A stretch of DNA of 39,648 nucleotides from Bacteroidales bacterium. Its GTDB lineage: Bacteria > Bacteroidota > Bacteroidia > Bacteroidales > JAADJA01. The DNA is taken from contig JAGVPB010000028.1 in NCBI GenBank assembly GCA_020052415.1, positions 1 to 39,648 of the forward strand. The letters run 5' to 3'. Positions 32,177-39,648 of this stretch are shown here, piece after piece. The translations under genes and the position numbers were made by a program. Each line of letters starts with the position of its first letter. Within the stretch, counting starts at the first letter, position 1. Below the pieces are notes generated by a model. That model made no database searches and was not told the origin of the DNA. It was given only the letters and a program-made list of their open reading frames with translations.

Positions 32177-32299
32177 TTTATCGAGTTTAAATTATCCGAT
32201 TAAGAGGGTTTAAAAATAATGAATGTTGACTATCGTTTATACAATTGAATAAAAATAATATTTTTTTGAAGAAAATTCTGTGGATAAATTATTTAAAGA

Positions 32300-32333
32300 T
32301 TGAACATTTAGAAGTAATAAATCGTTAATTTTG
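32300..32333 (+). promoter_or_regulatory. Promoter for T9SS cargo gene
   Basis: TTG (32300-32302) and TAATTTTG (32326-32333), a full -7 match, are separated by 23 nt, slightly longer than the usual spacing. They lie 47 nt upstream of the ATG at 32380. Confidence 0.45.
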
Positions 32334-32379
32334 CCGCCGTTATGTCTGATTATTTTGGTAAATTATACAATAAATAAAT

Positions 32380-33114
32380 ATGAAAAGAGCTGGTTTGTTT
32401 TCAGTATTATTCTTAGGTTGTACAATTGCTTTTTCGCAGAGCCTAAGTCTTGTCTATGAAGGAAATTCAATACCCGGTAACCATCAACTTATCATTCAGG
32501 GACCGGCGACAGGTGATGAAATGGTAGTGGGGGTTGATGTTACAAACAATGCATCCGTTGCTCTTACAGTATTGGTAAAAAAAGTAGAAAACTATCTGAT
32601 TACGGGTTCCGTGAATACATTTTGCTGGGCAGGGCTTTGCTATGCTCCGAATGTTTATGTTTCGCCGCTTTCGACGATCATTCCTGCCGGAGGAACAACC
32701 GCACCCGGAGAATTTTCAGGACATTATAACCCGAATGCCAATCCAGGGCAATCCTCCATTTCTTACGTTTTCTTTGATCAGAATAATGTTAATGATTCAG
32801 TGATGGTGACGATTTTATTCACTACCGTTACTACCGGATTAACTTCACATATTTCCGAAAATTTCAATCTTTCGAACCCTTATCCAAATCCGGCAAACAA
32901 TTTCACCAGTTTTGATTATCAATTATCTGAACCGGCGGAATCAAGCCTTAAGGTTTATTCATTGATCGGATCGCTCGTGAAGGAAATTGATATTTCGTCT
33001 GTTGAAGGAACCCTTCGGATTGAAACCAGAGATTTTGAAGAAGGATTTTATTTCTATGTTTTATCCGCCGGCAATAACGAAATTAAATCAGGCCGGTTCA
33101 TCGTAAAGCATTAA
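32380..33114 (+). CDS. Small T9SS-secreted protein (type A sorting domain)
   Basis: A 244-residue secreted protein. Residues 1-20 form a signal peptide ending in AFSQ. Residues about 25-155 form a beta-rich domain with a likely disulfide in FCWAGLCY (Cys82, Cys87). Residues about 163-244 form the type A C-terminal sorting domain of the type IX secretion system: NPYPNPANN, LKVYSLIGSLVKEI, then GFYFYVLSAG and GRFIVKH. The C-terminal domain targets the protein across the outer membrane and is removed there. The function of the passenger domain is unknown. It stands alone, followed 149 bp later by a two-component system on the same strand. Confidence 0.92.
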   Translation: MKRAGLFSVLFLGCTIAFSQSLSLVYEGNSIPGNHQLIIQGPATGDEMVVGVDVTNNASVALTVLVKKVENYLITGSVNTFCWAGLCYAPNVYVSPLSTIIPAGGTTAPGEFSGHYNPNANPGQSSISYVFFDQNNVNDSVMVTILFTTVTTGLTSHISENFNLSNPYPNPANNFTSFDYQLSEPAESSLKVYSLIGSLVKEIDISSVEGTLRIETRDFEEGFYFYVLSAGNNEIKSGRFIVKH

Positions 33115-33263
33115 GTCCAAATTTACTTTTCCTCAATTCTTTATATACCGCAGTCAGGCTACAAAACTACCTGTACTATTTTTTTCTTATTTCACAAGAT
33201 CATATTTTTTAGAAAAGAAATTTTACAGATCGCGGGTCATTCAATTTTCCTACTTTTACTCAC

Positions 33264-34529
33264 ATGAAAAATAATCAGATCAGGATAGCGGTAATCCTCG
33301 GTTCTGTTTCTATCATCGGGATTATTATGTTTCAGTTTTATTGGGTGAAGACATCCTATAATCTGGCAGAACAGCAGTTTAACCGGACTGTTGAAATTGC
33401 GCTGTACGATGTAGCCCAAAAGATGGTGACGTTTAACGGCCATGAACTCCCCAACGAAAATCCTGTGCGCCAGATTTCTTCCAATTATTTCATTGTTGAC
33501 ATTAACGAGATCATTGATCCGGGCATCCTCGAACATTACCTTAAAACCGAATTTGAATACAGCAATATCCATATCAGCTATGAGTATGCTATTTATGATT
33601 GCGAAACGGACAAGATGGTTTATGGTAATTATATTAATCCGTCGAAAGTAAGGATCAATGAAGAAAGGAAATTTCAAAAATATGATGAGTTTACATACTA
33701 TTTTGGAATTATTTTCCCGACCAAGACCATCTACATCCTGAATACAATGAATATCTGGCTCATTTCATCCTTTGTTTTGATCACTGCTCTGGTATTTTTT
33801 GCTTACGCTATTTTTATCATGCTGCGCCAAAAGAGGCTTTCCGAAATTCAAAAGGATTTTATAAATAATATGACCCACGAGTTTAAAACTCCGATTTCCA
33901 CCATCGGCATTTCGGCAAATGTACTTTCCGAACCCGGAATACTTAACCAGCCGGACAGGTTAGCTAACTATGCCGCCATTATTTCGGATCAGAACAAAAG
34001 ACTGGAAAACCAGATCGAAAAGGTTCTTCAGATTGCACGAATTGAACGTAACAAGCTCAGGCTTAAACTTGAAGAAACCGATGTCCATAAGATTATTAAT
34101 ATGGTTTCCGATAATTTTAAAATGAACCTTAAAGACATAAACGGCAACCTGATCCTTAATCTGGGTGCAATAAATCATATCATAAAAGCCGACAAAATTC
34201 ATCTTACAAATGTGATCTATAACCTGATTGACAATGGAATAAAATATTCAGGGCAGGAGCCAAAAGTGGAAATCAGCACATTTAATAATCCCGGTTATGT
34301 TATTATCGAATTTAAAGATAACGGAATAGGGATAGAGAAGAAATACCACAAAAAAATATTTGAAAAATTTTTCAGGGTTCCGACTGGAAATATCCATAAT
34401 GTGAAAGGTTTCGGGATAGGACTCAGTTATGTTAAAAGCATCATCAACAGCCACAAATGGGAAATAAATGTAGAAAGTGAGACCGGCAGGGGAACCCGGT
34501 TTCGCATTGTAATTCCCCTCGCATTTTGA
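33264..34529 (+). CDS. Membrane sensor histidine kinase
   Basis: A 421-residue two-component sensor kinase. Membrane helices at about 8-27 and 163-186 enclose a 135-residue periplasmic sensor region with no recognised fold. No HAMP domain is evident. HisKA has the phospho-acceptor His205 in NMTHEFKTPIST. The ATPase domain shows the N box IYNLIDNGIKYSG, G1 box FKDNGIGI and G2 box KGFGIGLSYVKSI. Its partner is the response regulator at 34688, 158 bp downstream. The pair resembles the RprX/RprY type of Bacteroides. The signal sensed is unknown. Confidence 0.93.
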   Translation: MKNNQIRIAVILGSVSIIGIIMFQFYWVKTSYNLAEQQFNRTVEIALYDVAQKMVTFNGHELPNENPVRQISSNYFIVDINEIIDPGILEHYLKTEFEYSNIHISYEYAIYDCETDKMVYGNYINPSKVRINEERKFQKYDEFTYYFGIIFPTKTIYILNTMNIWLISSFVLITALVFFAYAIFIMLRQKRLSEIQKDFINNMTHEFKTPISTIGISANVLSEPGILNQPDRLANYAAIISDQNKRLENQIEKVLQIARIERNKLRLKLEETDVHKIINMVSDNFKMNLKDINGNLILNLGAINHIIKADKIHLTNVIYNLIDNGIKYSGQEPKVEISTFNNPGYVIIEFKDNGIGIEKKYHKKIFEKFFRVPTGNIHNVKGFGIGLSYVKSIINSHKWEINVESETGRGTRFRIVIPLAF

Positions 34530-34535
34530 ACAGGA

Positions 34536-34672
34536 AAGCAAAAACACAAAACAAAAAATGAAAAATTACAAAATAACAACCGAACCCGGAACTCAGAACC
34601 CGGAACCCGGAACTCCAAACCCCGCACTCCCTGCCCCATACTCCACGCTCCCTGCTCCATGCTACACGCTAA
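34536..34672. repeat. Heptad-period repeats between kinase and response regulator
   Basis: Three successive word families with a 7-nt period: A-rich AAAACAC/AAAATGA (34538-34580), GAACYCN (about 34582-34616) and CTCCMTG/CTACACG (about 34625-34672). The block starts 7 bp after the kinase stop codon and ends 16 bp before the regulator ATG. Confidence 0.8.
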
Positions 34673-34687
34673 TACCCTAATCACAAG

Positions 34688-35389
34688 ATGGAAAAATTAA
34701 AAGCAAAAATATTGTACGCCGAAGATGATGTTTACCTTAGTTTCGTTACTAAAGATAATCTCGAGAAAAACGGATATCAAATTACCCTGTGCAGGAACGG
34801 AGTGGAAGCACTTTCGGCCTTCGGACAAAGTAATTTCGATCTTTGCATCCTTGATGTCATGATGCCAGAGATGGATGGATTTACCCTTACAAAAAAAATC
34901 AGGGAGAAGAATCAAAATATTCCGATTCTTTTCCTTTCGGCCAAATCACTCAAGGAAGACCGCATTGCAGGACTCATGACAGGTGGGGATGATTTTTTAA
35001 CAAAACCATTTAGCATTGAAGAGCTCATTTTAAAGATCGAAGTATTCCTGAGACGAAGTAAAATTTCGGATCAGTACCAGCTTAAACGGGGACAGGTAAA
35101 AATCGGTGAGTTTATTTTTGACCCGTTGAATCTTATATTAACCATTAAGGAGGATTCACAGAGGCTGACATCGCGTGAAGCAGAATTATTAAAATACTTT
35201 GCCGAAAACCGGAACAAGGTTCTAAAAAAAGAAGATATACTTCATGAAGTGTGGGACACCGACGGTTATTTCAACAGCCGAAGCCTCGATGTATTTGTTT
35301 CGCGCCTCAGGAAATACCTTGCTAAGGATTCCACCATAAGGATCAACAATATTCATGGCATTGGGTTTATCATGGTTACCGGTTCCTGA
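34688..35389 (+). CDS. OmpR-family response regulator, RprY-like
   Basis: A 233-residue DNA-binding response regulator. The receiver domain (about 8-120) has the acidic pocket EDD (12-14), phospho-acceptor Asp56 in CILDVMMPEMDG and the conserved Lys in FLTKPF. The winged-helix effector domain (about 140-230) includes LTSREAELLKYF, SRSLDVFVSRLRKYL and INNIHGIGFIMV. The sequence recalls RprY of Bacteroides, including PILFLSAKSLKEDRIAG. It is the partner of the upstream kinase gene despite the repeat-filled 158-bp gap. Its regulon is not visible here. Confidence 0.94.
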   Translation: MEKLKAKILYAEDDVYLSFVTKDNLEKNGYQITLCRNGVEALSAFGQSNFDLCILDVMMPEMDGFTLTKKIREKNQNIPILFLSAKSLKEDRIAGLMTGGDDFLTKPFSIEELILKIEVFLRRSKISDQYQLKRGQVKIGEFIFDPLNLILTIKEDSQRLTSREAELLKYFAENRNKVLKKEDILHEVWDTDGYFNSRSLDVFVSRLRKYLAKDSTIRINNIHGIGFIMVTGS

Positions 35390-35501
35390 AATCAACTATT
35401 TTGTAATTCAAAGCAGGCTTGCAGGAAGATATCCATAAGTTTATTGAAACTGCATGAACTGTAAATGTAAAGACTTATTTGGGTTGATTCGTATTACAGA
35501 A

Positions 35502-37625
35502 TCAGGATAATTTTTTGAAAAATTTGCCAATAAATTTACCCAATTTACCTATTTGATCTATATTTTCCTGCAAGGTTCCAATATTCATATCATCAGTAGG
35601 AAGCACGGTTGAGATGTTTGGAATTTGTTCCGGGTAAATCAGAATAAAATTTAAACTCCCGAACAAATGATTTAACTTGTCAGGTAAGTTATGAAGAGCA
35701 TGCTGATATGAGATTGTACCCTGCCGGGCGCTGATGATGAGCAACAAGTAATCCTTTTCAATCCTTTCCCTTACGCCTGCAAAGTGATTCCATTCATCAA
35801 AATATACAGATTTGAAATCGTTTCTAAAATCATTTTTTTTTGAAATTTTTAAAATATTCTTACGGGTATCTTCATTGCAAAAAACTGATAATCCGTTACC
35901 GACCTGTTTGGACAAATAATTGATTTTTTCGAAAAGTTTTATAAAACCAATCTCATACTCACCATTGGGCGGGATTAATACAACGGTTCGTCTTATTGTA
36001 TTCAACGGCTGATTAATGCTGCACACCCATAGCATTTGGCTGCAATTGTTCAATATATTGGTGAGTAAGGTTCCGAATATCTTATCGGTTGCTTTGGTTT
36101 TTTCGCTCCAGCCCATGATAATACAGGTGATCAGAAGTTCTTTCACCGTGCGTGATATGCCACTCGAAACATTAATATCTATGCGCGTTATTATCTGAAC
36201 TTTGTGGTCGGAAGTGGAGGCATGGATTATAGCTTTTTCAAGCATTTTATTACTTAACTGTATTTTTTCTTTTGCTTCCTCATCATCCTGAACAACTGTT
36301 AAAGGGTAAATGGATTCGGGCGATTTCTTATCCTTTAGCAAAATCGCCAGGTCAATAAGCCTTTCAATGGTTGATGGATTATAGATCGAAACCAGGATTT
36401 TCTCCCTCACCTCAGGCACTTCAGTCGCCTTTGAACTTTCAGACTTGGCTAGATTCCTGCCTCCTTTATCGGTAACAAATGAAGCAACAAGGCAAGTGAT
36501 AAATACAAGAACAATGGTTCCGTTCAGAACGTTAATATTTACCAATCCTATATTAAAACCTATGGTAATTACTGCAAGGGTTGCTGCTGCGTGCGAACTG
36601 CTGAGCCCAAAGATTACCTTCCTTTGATTTGCGCTGAAACTGAAAATCTTCTGTGTGAAAAAGGCTGCAAGCCATTTTCCAATCAGCGCAACTGAGGTTA
36701 GAACAACGATTACCTTAAAAGCCTCATAACCGTTAAAAAGAACCCTCAGGTCAACCATCATACCCACACTGATCAGAAAGAAAGGAATAAATAAAGCATT
36801 TCCTACAAATTCGATACGGTTCATAAGAGCAGAACTATGGGGAATAAACCGATTGAGGGTTATGCCTGCCACAAATGCTCCTAAAATAGGCTCAATACCG
36901 GCAAGTTTTGAAAGAAAAGCGGCAACAAACAGCAAGGTAAGAACAAAAATATACTGTATCGTTTTTTCGCTTTCAAGATGTTTAAGAAACCATCTCGCTA
37001 TTTTTGGAAAGCCCCAGAACACGATTAATCCAAAGACCACAAGCGAAACTATAAGCCTTAACCAAAAAGTGAAGTCTGCCCCACTTCCCTCTGTTCTGAT
37101 AATAACTGCGAGTATTAACAAAACCAAAACATCTGTGATGATGGTTCCACCGACTGCTAACATTACTGCTTCATTGCGGGTAATTCCAAGTCTGCTTGCA
37201 ATGGGATAAGCCACCAGGGTGTGTGTTGAAAACATACTCGATATAAGTATCGAAGGAGTCATGTCGAAGCCTAGTATATGGTGGCATACCGGTATTCCTA
37301 TGAAAAATGGTATGGTAAAGGTAAAGAACCCAAAGAGAATGCTTTTATACCTGCTCTTTTTGAACTCATTAAAATCGAGGTCAAGACCGGCCAGGAACAT
37401 GATATAAATCAGTCCTACTGTTCCGAACAGGATGATGGCATCATTTCTTTCAAGGATTTTAAGTCCGTAAGGGCCAACCAGAACTCCTGCAATGATAAAT
37501 CCCACTATGCTGGGAACCTTGAACTTTCTTAATATCAGGGGTGCCAGCAGAATGATCAGCAGCACGATTGTGAATACAAGTACCGGGTCAGTAACAGGCA
37601 GTTTAAAGTATTGCATGATATCCAT
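35502..37625 (-). CDS. Kef-type (CPA2) cation:proton antiporter with C-terminal cytosolic domain
   Basis: A 707-residue inner-membrane protein. Residues about 1-390 carry some 12 hydrophobic helices of the Na+/H+ exchanger (CPA2) family, with KVPSIVGFIIAGVLVGPYGLK (35-55) and GIEPILGAFVAGITLNRFIPHS (about 243-264). Residues about 410-700 are soluble and show a universal-stress-protein-like pattern rather than a TrkA-N/RCK domain. It probably exchanges K+ or Na+ for H+, with the cytosolic domain sensing a ligand. The start at 37625 or three codons later is equally possible. It converges with the response regulator gene and has no obvious functional neighbour. Confidence 0.9.
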   Translation of the reverse strand: MDIMQYFKLPVTDPVLVFTIVLLIILLAPLILRKFKVPSIVGFIIAGVLVGPYGLKILERNDAIILFGTVGLIYIMFLAGLDLDFNEFKKSRYKSILFGFFTFTIPFFIGIPVCHHILGFDMTPSILISSMFSTHTLVAYPIASRLGITRNEAVMLAVGGTIITDVLVLLILAVIIRTEGSGADFTFWLRLIVSLVVFGLIVFWGFPKIARWFLKHLESEKTIQYIFVLTLLFVAAFLSKLAGIEPILGAFVAGITLNRFIPHSSALMNRIEFVGNALFIPFFLISVGMMVDLRVLFNGYEAFKVIVVLTSVALIGKWLAAFFTQKIFSFSANQRKVIFGLSSSHAAATLAVITIGFNIGLVNINVLNGTIVLVFITCLVASFVTDKGGRNLAKSESSKATEVPEVREKILVSIYNPSTIERLIDLAILLKDKKSPESIYPLTVVQDDEEAKEKIQLSNKMLEKAIIHASTSDHKVQIITRIDINVSSGISRTVKELLITCIIMGWSEKTKATDKIFGTLLTNILNNCSQMLWVCSINQPLNTIRRTVVLIPPNGEYEIGFIKLFEKINYLSKQVGNGLSVFCNEDTRKNILKISKKNDFRNDFKSVYFDEWNHFAGVRERIEKDYLLLIISARQGTISYQHALHNLPDKLNHLFGSLNFILIYPEQIPNISTVLPTDDMNIGTLQENIDQIGKLGKFIGKFFKKLS

Positions 37626-37757
37626 CCGAACTCCGATATGAAAATGTGAACCGGTACAAACCGGCGATTGTTTAAGTGTACAAATATAAAAGAATAAAAA
37701 AATTGTACGGGATTATTCTTTTACTAATAACCGGAATGTTATTATCAGGAAATTAAC

Positions 37758-37797
37758 AGATATTGATAGATATTGGTAAATATTGATTGAAATTGAC
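37758..37797. repeat. Decanucleotide tandem repeat (AGATATTGAT type)
   Basis: Four degenerate 10-nt units in the gap between the antiporter and the aminotransferase genes. The period of 10 sets it apart from the 7-nt repeats that follow. Confidence 0.6.
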
Positions 37798-37812
37798 CAA
37801 GCTCATTGGCAT

Positions 37813-37866
37813 AACCCGGAACCCAGAACTCAAAACTCTGAACCTCGAACCGGGAACTTTGAACTA
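37813..37866. repeat. Heptad-period repeat GAACYCN
   Basis: About seven 7-nt units of GAACYCN type with some drift, in the same orientation as the copies at 22802 and 34582. They end 24 bp before the aminotransferase stop codon. Confidence 0.75.
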
Positions 37867-37889
37867 TTCCCAGTTTGTCATCCGCTCCT

Positions 37890-39353
37890 TCATTCCAATT
37901 TAAACCATCCGTTCACTTGTCGCAGATTATCCTCCTTTTCTTTGACATGCCTGAATTCGTTTTTCCTTTTATTATAGATGTAATCCTTTTCCCAAACCTT
38001 AATATTTCTGACGATCTGCTTGAGGGCATCAATGAAGATCAGCATTTCATGGTCCTTCATTGTAGGATGTATCGAGAGCCTGACCCAGCCCGGCTTCACG
38101 GACAAGTCACCCGAATTAATGAGCTCGGTGATTCGGTGCGAATGCTCATAGCTCACATCCAGCAGGTAATGGCCATAAGTGCCGGCACAGGCACAGCCGC
38201 CTCTTACCTGTATTCCAAACCTGTCGTTCAGAAGCTTTACCAATAGATTATAATGAATGTCATCAATATAAAAGGAGATTATGCCCAAACGGTCTCTCAC
38301 ATTTTCAGCCAATATATGAATCCCCGGAACCTTTGGCAACTCTCTTAATACCAGGCTCGTCAATGCTCGGTCGCGTTCTATCATTTGTTTTGTACCCATT
38401 TGATTTTTAAGCTGGATACATAAGGCGGTTTTTATTGCCTGTAAAAATCCAGGTGTGCCGCCATCCTCGCGCACTTCTATATCGTCCGAATACTTATACT
38501 CTCCCCAGGGATTTGTCCAGTCCACAGTTCCCCCGCCCGGCTGATCTGGAGTAGGGTTTTTATACAACTTTGAATCGAATACAAGAACACCCGAACTACC
38601 CGGCCCGCCAAGAAATTTATGTGGTGAGAAATAGATTGCATCCAGTTTTTCCATCGGATCATCGGGATGCATATTGATATCCATATAGGGCGCAGCGGCA
38701 GCATAGTCAACGAAACACAACCCACCGTATTCATGCATCAGACGTGCCATATCGGAAAAAGGAGTGTAAACTCCCGTTACATTTGAACAAGCAGTGAACG
38801 AGCCGATCTTTAATTTCCGGTCTTTATATTTTTCAAGTTCATCACGAAGCAGATTTAAATCGAATAAAAGTTCTTTTCCGGGAGGAATCACAACCACATC
38901 GGCCATGGTTTCAAACCAGGAAGTGTGATTGGAATGATGCTCCATGTGGGTCAGAAAAACCACCGGCCTTTCCTTTTCTTTAAAACAATCGCCACCGGTA
39001 AACTGGGCATAGTGCTTCAATCCGAGTATTCTTTGAAATTTATTCACCACGCCTGTCATACCAAAGCCTGAGGTAATAATCACATCATCCGGCCCGGCAT
39101 TCACATGCTTTTTTATGATCTGGTGTGCAAGGTGATAAGAATGGGTCATCATGATTCCTGTTTCAGTGGTTTCGGTATGGGTATTGCCAACAAAAGGCCC
39201 AAAATCTTCCAGTAATTTTTTTTCGATGGGGGCATAGAGTCTGCCGCTGGCTATCCAGTCGGCATAGATCATTTTTTGCCTGCCATAAGGCGTTGTAAAC
39301 TCCAGCTCGTTTCCAATGGTGTTTTCCCTGAATTTCTTAAAGTAATGCTCCAT
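37890..39353 (-). CDS. Class V aminotransferase-fold PLP enzyme (SufS/cysteine desulfurase-like)
   Basis: A 487-residue PLP enzyme. The cofactor lysine is Lys246 in YFSPHKFLGGPGSSG; HMEHHSN (137-143) and DYAAAAPY (216-223) hold the ring and its counter-charge. A cysteine-containing loop, RGGCACAGTYGHYLLD near 375-390, parallels the region of cysteine desulfurases that carries the active-site Cys. It is longer than SufS (about 400), with a C-terminal Lys/Glu-rich tail. No suf or isc genes are nearby, so it may be a separate selenocysteine-lyase or desulfurase-like enzyme rather than the Fe-S cluster sulfur donor. A good promoter lies just upstream. Confidence 0.85.
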   Translation of the reverse strand: MEHYFKKFRENTIGNELEFTTPYGRQKMIYADWIASGRLYAPIEKKLLEDFGPFVGNTHTETTETGIMMTHSYHLAHQIIKKHVNAGPDDVIITSGFGMTGVVNKFQRILGLKHYAQFTGGDCFKEKERPVVFLTHMEHHSNHTSWFETMADVVVIPPGKELLFDLNLLRDELEKYKDRKLKIGSFTACSNVTGVYTPFSDMARLMHEYGGLCFVDYAAAAPYMDINMHPDDPMEKLDAIYFSPHKFLGGPGSSGVLVFDSKLYKNPTPDQPGGGTVDWTNPWGEYKYSDDIEVREDGGTPGFLQAIKTALCIQLKNQMGTKQMIERDRALTSLVLRELPKVPGIHILAENVRDRLGIISFYIDDIHYNLLVKLLNDRFGIQVRGGCACAGTYGHYLLDVSYEHSHRITELINSGDLSVKPGWVRLSIHPTMKDHEMLIFIDALKQIVRNIKVWEKDYIYNKRKNEFRHVKEKEDNLRQVNGWFKLE

Positions 39354-39376
39354 GCTGAGTTAAAATTTTGCACTTA

Positions 39377-39405
39377 CAAAAGTAGGTATTTGAATATAAT
39401 GTCAA
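39377..39405 (-). promoter_or_regulatory. Promoter for the class V aminotransferase gene
   Basis: On the minus strand TTG (39403-39405, in ATTGACA) and TACTTTTG (39377-39384) are separated by 18 nt, a full match to the Bacteroidota -33/-7 pattern. The -7 box lies 24 nt upstream of the start codon. Confidence 0.6.
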
Positions 39406-39476
39406 TATTTGTGACCGGTGTTTATTCCTGCAGAAAAATTAAACAATTTATTATCGGGTCATTCGGCGAGGATATT

Positions 39477-39484
39477 TATATTTG
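39477..39484 (+). promoter_or_regulatory. -7 box reading out of the window
   Basis: TATATTTG is a full TAnnTTTG match on the plus strand. Downstream an ATG at 39528 opens a frame of 40 codons to the window end. No clear -33 box is visible. Confidence 0.35.
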
Positions 39485-39527
39485 TAGGATAAAAAATATT
39501 TAACGACTGTTTAAATTTTTAAAAAGT

Positions 39528-39648
39528 ATGATTTTTACTCGTCAATGGGAAAAATTTATTTTCAAGATCCAAAGTTCAGTTTTGGAGGTTCTTCACCGCC
39601 TGTTGGCGGATATGAATGACATATTAATCCTTTTTATCAGGGGAGGCT
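39528..39648 (+). other. Possible start of a truncated gene, or leader DNA
   Basis: An ATG preceded by AAAAAGT opens an unbroken 40-codon frame running off the window. Its product shows no motif I recognise. The stretch also contains the palindrome CCGCC-TGTT-GGCGG (39596-39609), similar to those in non-coding repeat blocks, so it may be untranslated leader. The call cannot be settled without downstream sequence. Confidence 0.25.

Noticed and set aside
33237-33677. Minus-strand 146-codon frame
   Set aside because: It is antisense to the sensor region of the histidine kinase; the kinase reading is supported by domains on the plus strand.

Overview
The window looks like chromosomal DNA from a member of the Bacteroidota, most likely an environmental, Bacteroidales-like lineage. 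The evidence is an AT-rich genome with TAnnTTTG-type promoter boxes and few Shine-Dalgarno sites, a type IX secretion (T9SS) C-terminal sorting domain (32380-33114), a GldI-like lipoprotein, an RprY-like response regulator, and Bacteroidota-style DUF1080, Gfo/Idh/MocA and LTA-synthase-like genes. I found no tRNA, rRNA, CRISPR array or prophage. The species cannot be fixed from the sequence alone.

Layout. 348-2747: secreted M1 metallopeptidase with a dockerin-like tail. 2865-4612 (minus): SGNH hydrolase coupled to a LuxC-like acyl-CoA reductase. 4842-8729 (plus): serine-biosynthesis operon serC, serA, a four-helix-bundle gene and a DUF1015 gene, closed by a clear terminator. 8780-11354: accessory-looking stretch with an XRE regulator preceded by repeated TTACATTTGTAA sites, a peptidoglycan-binding/lysozyme-like gene, a MITE-like element and four consecutive hairpins. 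11355-16124: TSUP transporter, ndk (minus), then nrnA, gldI-like, FKBP isomerase and sucC as a close-packed plus-strand unit. 16410-19606 (minus): lipoprotein, LTA-synthase-like transferase and diacylglycerol kinase, a plausible head-group transfer and lipid recycling unit. 19747-22621 (plus): a CitD-CitE fusion and CitF. 22860-32176 (minus): a nine-kilobase run with two DUF1080 proteins, three Gfo/Idh/MocA oxidoreductases, a TIM-barrel isomerase and a DoxX protein. It fits an oxidative 3-keto-glycoside degradation locus and is invaded by an IS200-like/RAYT transposase and its REP-like repeats. 32380-35389 (plus): T9SS cargo protein, histidine kinase and response regulator. 35502-39353 (minus): Kef-type antiporter and a SufS-like class V aminotransferase.

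Two kinds of structure are not explained by genes. First, many intergenic gaps hold degenerate tandem repeats built on several different words but almost always with a 7-nt period (GAACYCN, CTCCMTG, AGTAAAA, TTCTAAT, CGAAYAA and others). They are often accompanied by a TCTCGCC-N3-GGCGAGA hairpin, separate the kinase from its response regulator, and form the 3' ends of both citrate lyase genes. Second, three copies of a roughly 214-bp unit with four small palindromes (consensus ATGTCAYYCCTTCGGRRTT) occur around one intact and two decayed transposase copies inside the sugar locus.

All calls come from reading the sequence and from family knowledge. No database search was possible, so names rest on motifs, length and context.
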